Source: Pseudomonadales bacterium (GTDB lineage: Bacteria > Pseudomonadota > Gammaproteobacteria > Pseudomonadales > Halieaceae). From it: DNA of 64,000 bases. The translations under genes were made by a program, and so were the position numbers. Within the stretch, counting starts at the first letter, position 1. Every line of letters begins with the position of its first letter. Below, one piece after another: positions 62,524 through 64,000 of this stretch. Under the pieces are notes generated by a model, which was not told the origin of the DNA, did no database searches, and saw only the letters and a list, made by a program, of their open reading frames with translations. The stretch is taken from the NCBI GenBank assembly GCA_024234815.1, contig JACKNO010000004.1:62001-126000 (forward strand). The letters are read 5' to 3'.

Positions 62524-64000
62524 TTAGGGGGTAGCAGGTGCGCAGCGGGGCAGGGTGCACTGAAGTGCCACCAGCCGCGCATCTGTAACATTGATCAGAC
62601 CATCGCCATTCATGTCGCGGGGGTCCCCCGGGCCATCCGCCAACTCGTTGCGAGCCGCTACCACGAGGTTCACGTCAGTGATATCCACGACGCCGTCCCC
62701 GTTGATATCACCCGGGATGGGTGGTTGGCCGGAGCATTGGGTGACGGCAGTTGCGAACTCCTCGCCCTGACTTGAACTCAGGTCCGCCTTGTTGACAATG
62801 GCATCGCTTTCACAGGTATTCACGTGTCCCTGGAAGTTGATTGTCACGTTGCCACCTACCGTGGCCACAACCTCAAGGTCCTGGCCGGGTACGGGCGGCA
62901 GGCCCGAACCGTTGTAGAAGTAGCTGTCTCCCGATGTGCCGTCGATATTTTCCGCTCCCACCGTCATGTTAATGTTGGTCGCGGAGACGTTATCGTAGGT
63001 GAACCAGATTTGATCGGTGCCAACAACTATCCACACCTGGAAAGTGTAGGTCTGACCTGGATCAGAGAACAACGGTGCGTCTTCCCACTCGAAAATCAGA
63101 TAATCGCTGATACCATCGGTCAGAACGCCGACGTATGCATTGCCACTGTTCGTCAGGTTGAGGTCGGTCCACAGCGGTGCCAACAGGTTGTTCGGCGCCG
63201 TTGGGTCCGGCAGTTGCTGGTTGCTGGCACTGGCGGCCAGGCCGCTGGCTGCGCCGACTTCCAGTGTGCCGTTCACCGACCAGAGTATCTGGGTATAGGT
63301 CTCCCCGTTGTAGTCGAAGGCAGGCACATTGAAAATCAAGCCACCATCGTCCGCATTGGCCGGCAAGGTGATCGGAGCGAAAAACTGAGACAGGCCGATG
63401 TAGCCGGTAATAGCACCGTTATCAGCCACTTCGATATCGCCGACATCCAGTTCACCGCCCCACTCAAGCGTATTGCCTACCACGCTCACCGGAGATGTCT
63501 CGGTACCGTTGGTCACGGTAGCTGAAGCGGAACCATCGACATAGGCGACGCCCGGCGGGATCAGGTCGAGGATTTGGATATTACCCACGATCGGCCCATT
63601 GGTCGCACTTATCTCATAGTTAAGTACGTCACCCGGAGAGGCAGTCGCCAGATCAACTGTCTTGGTCAACAGTTCCGGAGCAGAGCTGTTCACCCCCAAC
63701 AGGGCTATCGGCATATGCAGTGAGGGGAAGCTGCTGTCGCCAGGCACCAGTTCCAACTCGGCGAAGGTGAAACCGGCGTTGGCCAATGTGGCGTCAGCCG
63801 TCACGGTGAGACTACCCTCTTCGCCCGGGTTCAGTGTCAGTTCCTGGGGATCCACGCTGAAGGTGACACCGTTACTGTCCGCAACCGAAAGCTGCCAGCT
63901 GAGTGCAGTGCCCGCGACATTCCTGACGGTCCGTGTCCATGAACAGGTGCCAATACAGGCATGATTGGCCATGCTGGCGAGGTTCAGGGCTTTCGGGTCA
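62524..64000 (-). CDS. C-terminal part of a large exported S8-type/dockerin protein (5' end outside window)
   Basis: About 492 residues visible; the frame is open to the window edge (DPKALNLASMANHACIGTC), so ATG 63972 is internal. The first part (CIGTCSWTRTVRNVAGTALSW) is the fibronectin-like domain that follows the catalytic domain in many subtilisin-like peptidases. A DUF11-like beta domain follows, then a two-repeat dockerin-like end with calcium loops DINGDGVVDITD and DMNGDGLINVTD. The peptidase domain is not visible, so S8 membership is inferred. Confidence 0.75.
   Translation of the reverse strand, partial: DPKALNLASMANHACIGTCSWTRTVRNVAGTALSWQLSVADSNGVTFSVDPQELTLNPGEEGSLTVTADATLANAGFTFAELELVPGDSSFPSLHMPIALLGVNSSAPELLTKTVDLATASPGDVLNYEISATNGPIVGNIQILDLIPPGVAYVDGSASATVTNGTETSPVSVVGNTLEWGGELDVGDIEVADNGAITGYIGLSQFFAPITLPANADDGGLIFNVPAFDYNGETYTQILWSVNGTLEVGAASGLAASASNQQLPDPTAPNNLLAPLWTDLNLTNSGNAYVGVLTDGISDYLIFEWEDAPLFSDPGQTYTFQVWIVVGTDQIWFTYDNVSATNINMTVGAENIDGTSGDSYFYNGSGLPPVPGQDLEVVATVGGNVTINFQGHVNTCESDAIVNKADLSSSQGEEFATAVTQCSGQPPIPGDINGDGVVDITDVNLVVAARNELADGPGDPRDMNGDGLINVTDARLVALQCTLPRCAPATP

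Overview
The window is a gammaproteobacterial chromosome segment. The order rpsP-rimM-trmD-rplS, xerD-dsbC, hom-thrC-recJ and prfB-lysS matches the Pseudomonas/Cellvibrionales block, and the other genes (an alaC aminotransferase inside the block, a polyamine-synthase-like MFS fusion, sulfatase, S8/dockerin-type protein) suggest a marine Cellvibrionales (Halieaceae-like) bacterium. That placement is inferred from gene order and protein resemblance, not from a search.

Layout. 1-15.2 kb: core genes for translation, recombination, disulfide isomerisation and threonine synthesis, plus a CueR-like regulator with a Cys-rich permease and an RF2 gene with its programmed frameshift. 15.2-19.5 kb: a signalling cluster of histidine kinase, receiver protein, receiver-cyclase fusion and a divergent CRP-family regulator. 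19.5-24.3 kb: xseA, guaB and guaA, preceded by an unusual pair of hairpins that share the same loop sequence.

24.35-41.5 kb is an accessory island directly downstream of guaA, a known island integration site. Its centre is a two-gene operon. The first gene encodes a 2,431-residue exported mosaic protein with alpha/alpha toroids, carboxypeptidase-regulatory repeats, a CxxCH haem motif, a beta-propeller and an amidotransferase-like domain. The second encodes a 1,055-residue protein with a transglutaminase-like fold ending in a conserved module, the motif DPDTGSGAYKIGGG and a short hydrophobic tip. Downstream, the conserved module recurs as two promoterless cassettes and a decayed third. The main gene and the two intact cassettes each carry a different hydrophobic tip and are each followed by a different small membrane protein. 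This is the layout of a polymorphic toxin with orphan toxin/immunity cassettes, as in Rhs and CDI loci, here on a transglutaminase-like scaffold with apparently membrane-active tips. It is the best candidate in the window for an undescribed system. A toxin-antitoxin pair, a broken ParE gene and guaA-end-like repeats mark the right side.

41.7-49.8 kb: a secreted lactonase-like metallo-hydrolase, a helicase fragment, and a LysR gene split by an IS21-family element beside its presumed quinone-stress targets (doxX, azoR, yqjG, pirin). 49.9-62.4 kb: a polyamine-synthase-like MFS fusion, an exported sulfatase with a small secreted partner, a complete divergent moxR-DUF58-bat operon, and an NnrS-like membrane protein. 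The window ends inside a large exported protein with a dockerin-like C terminus.
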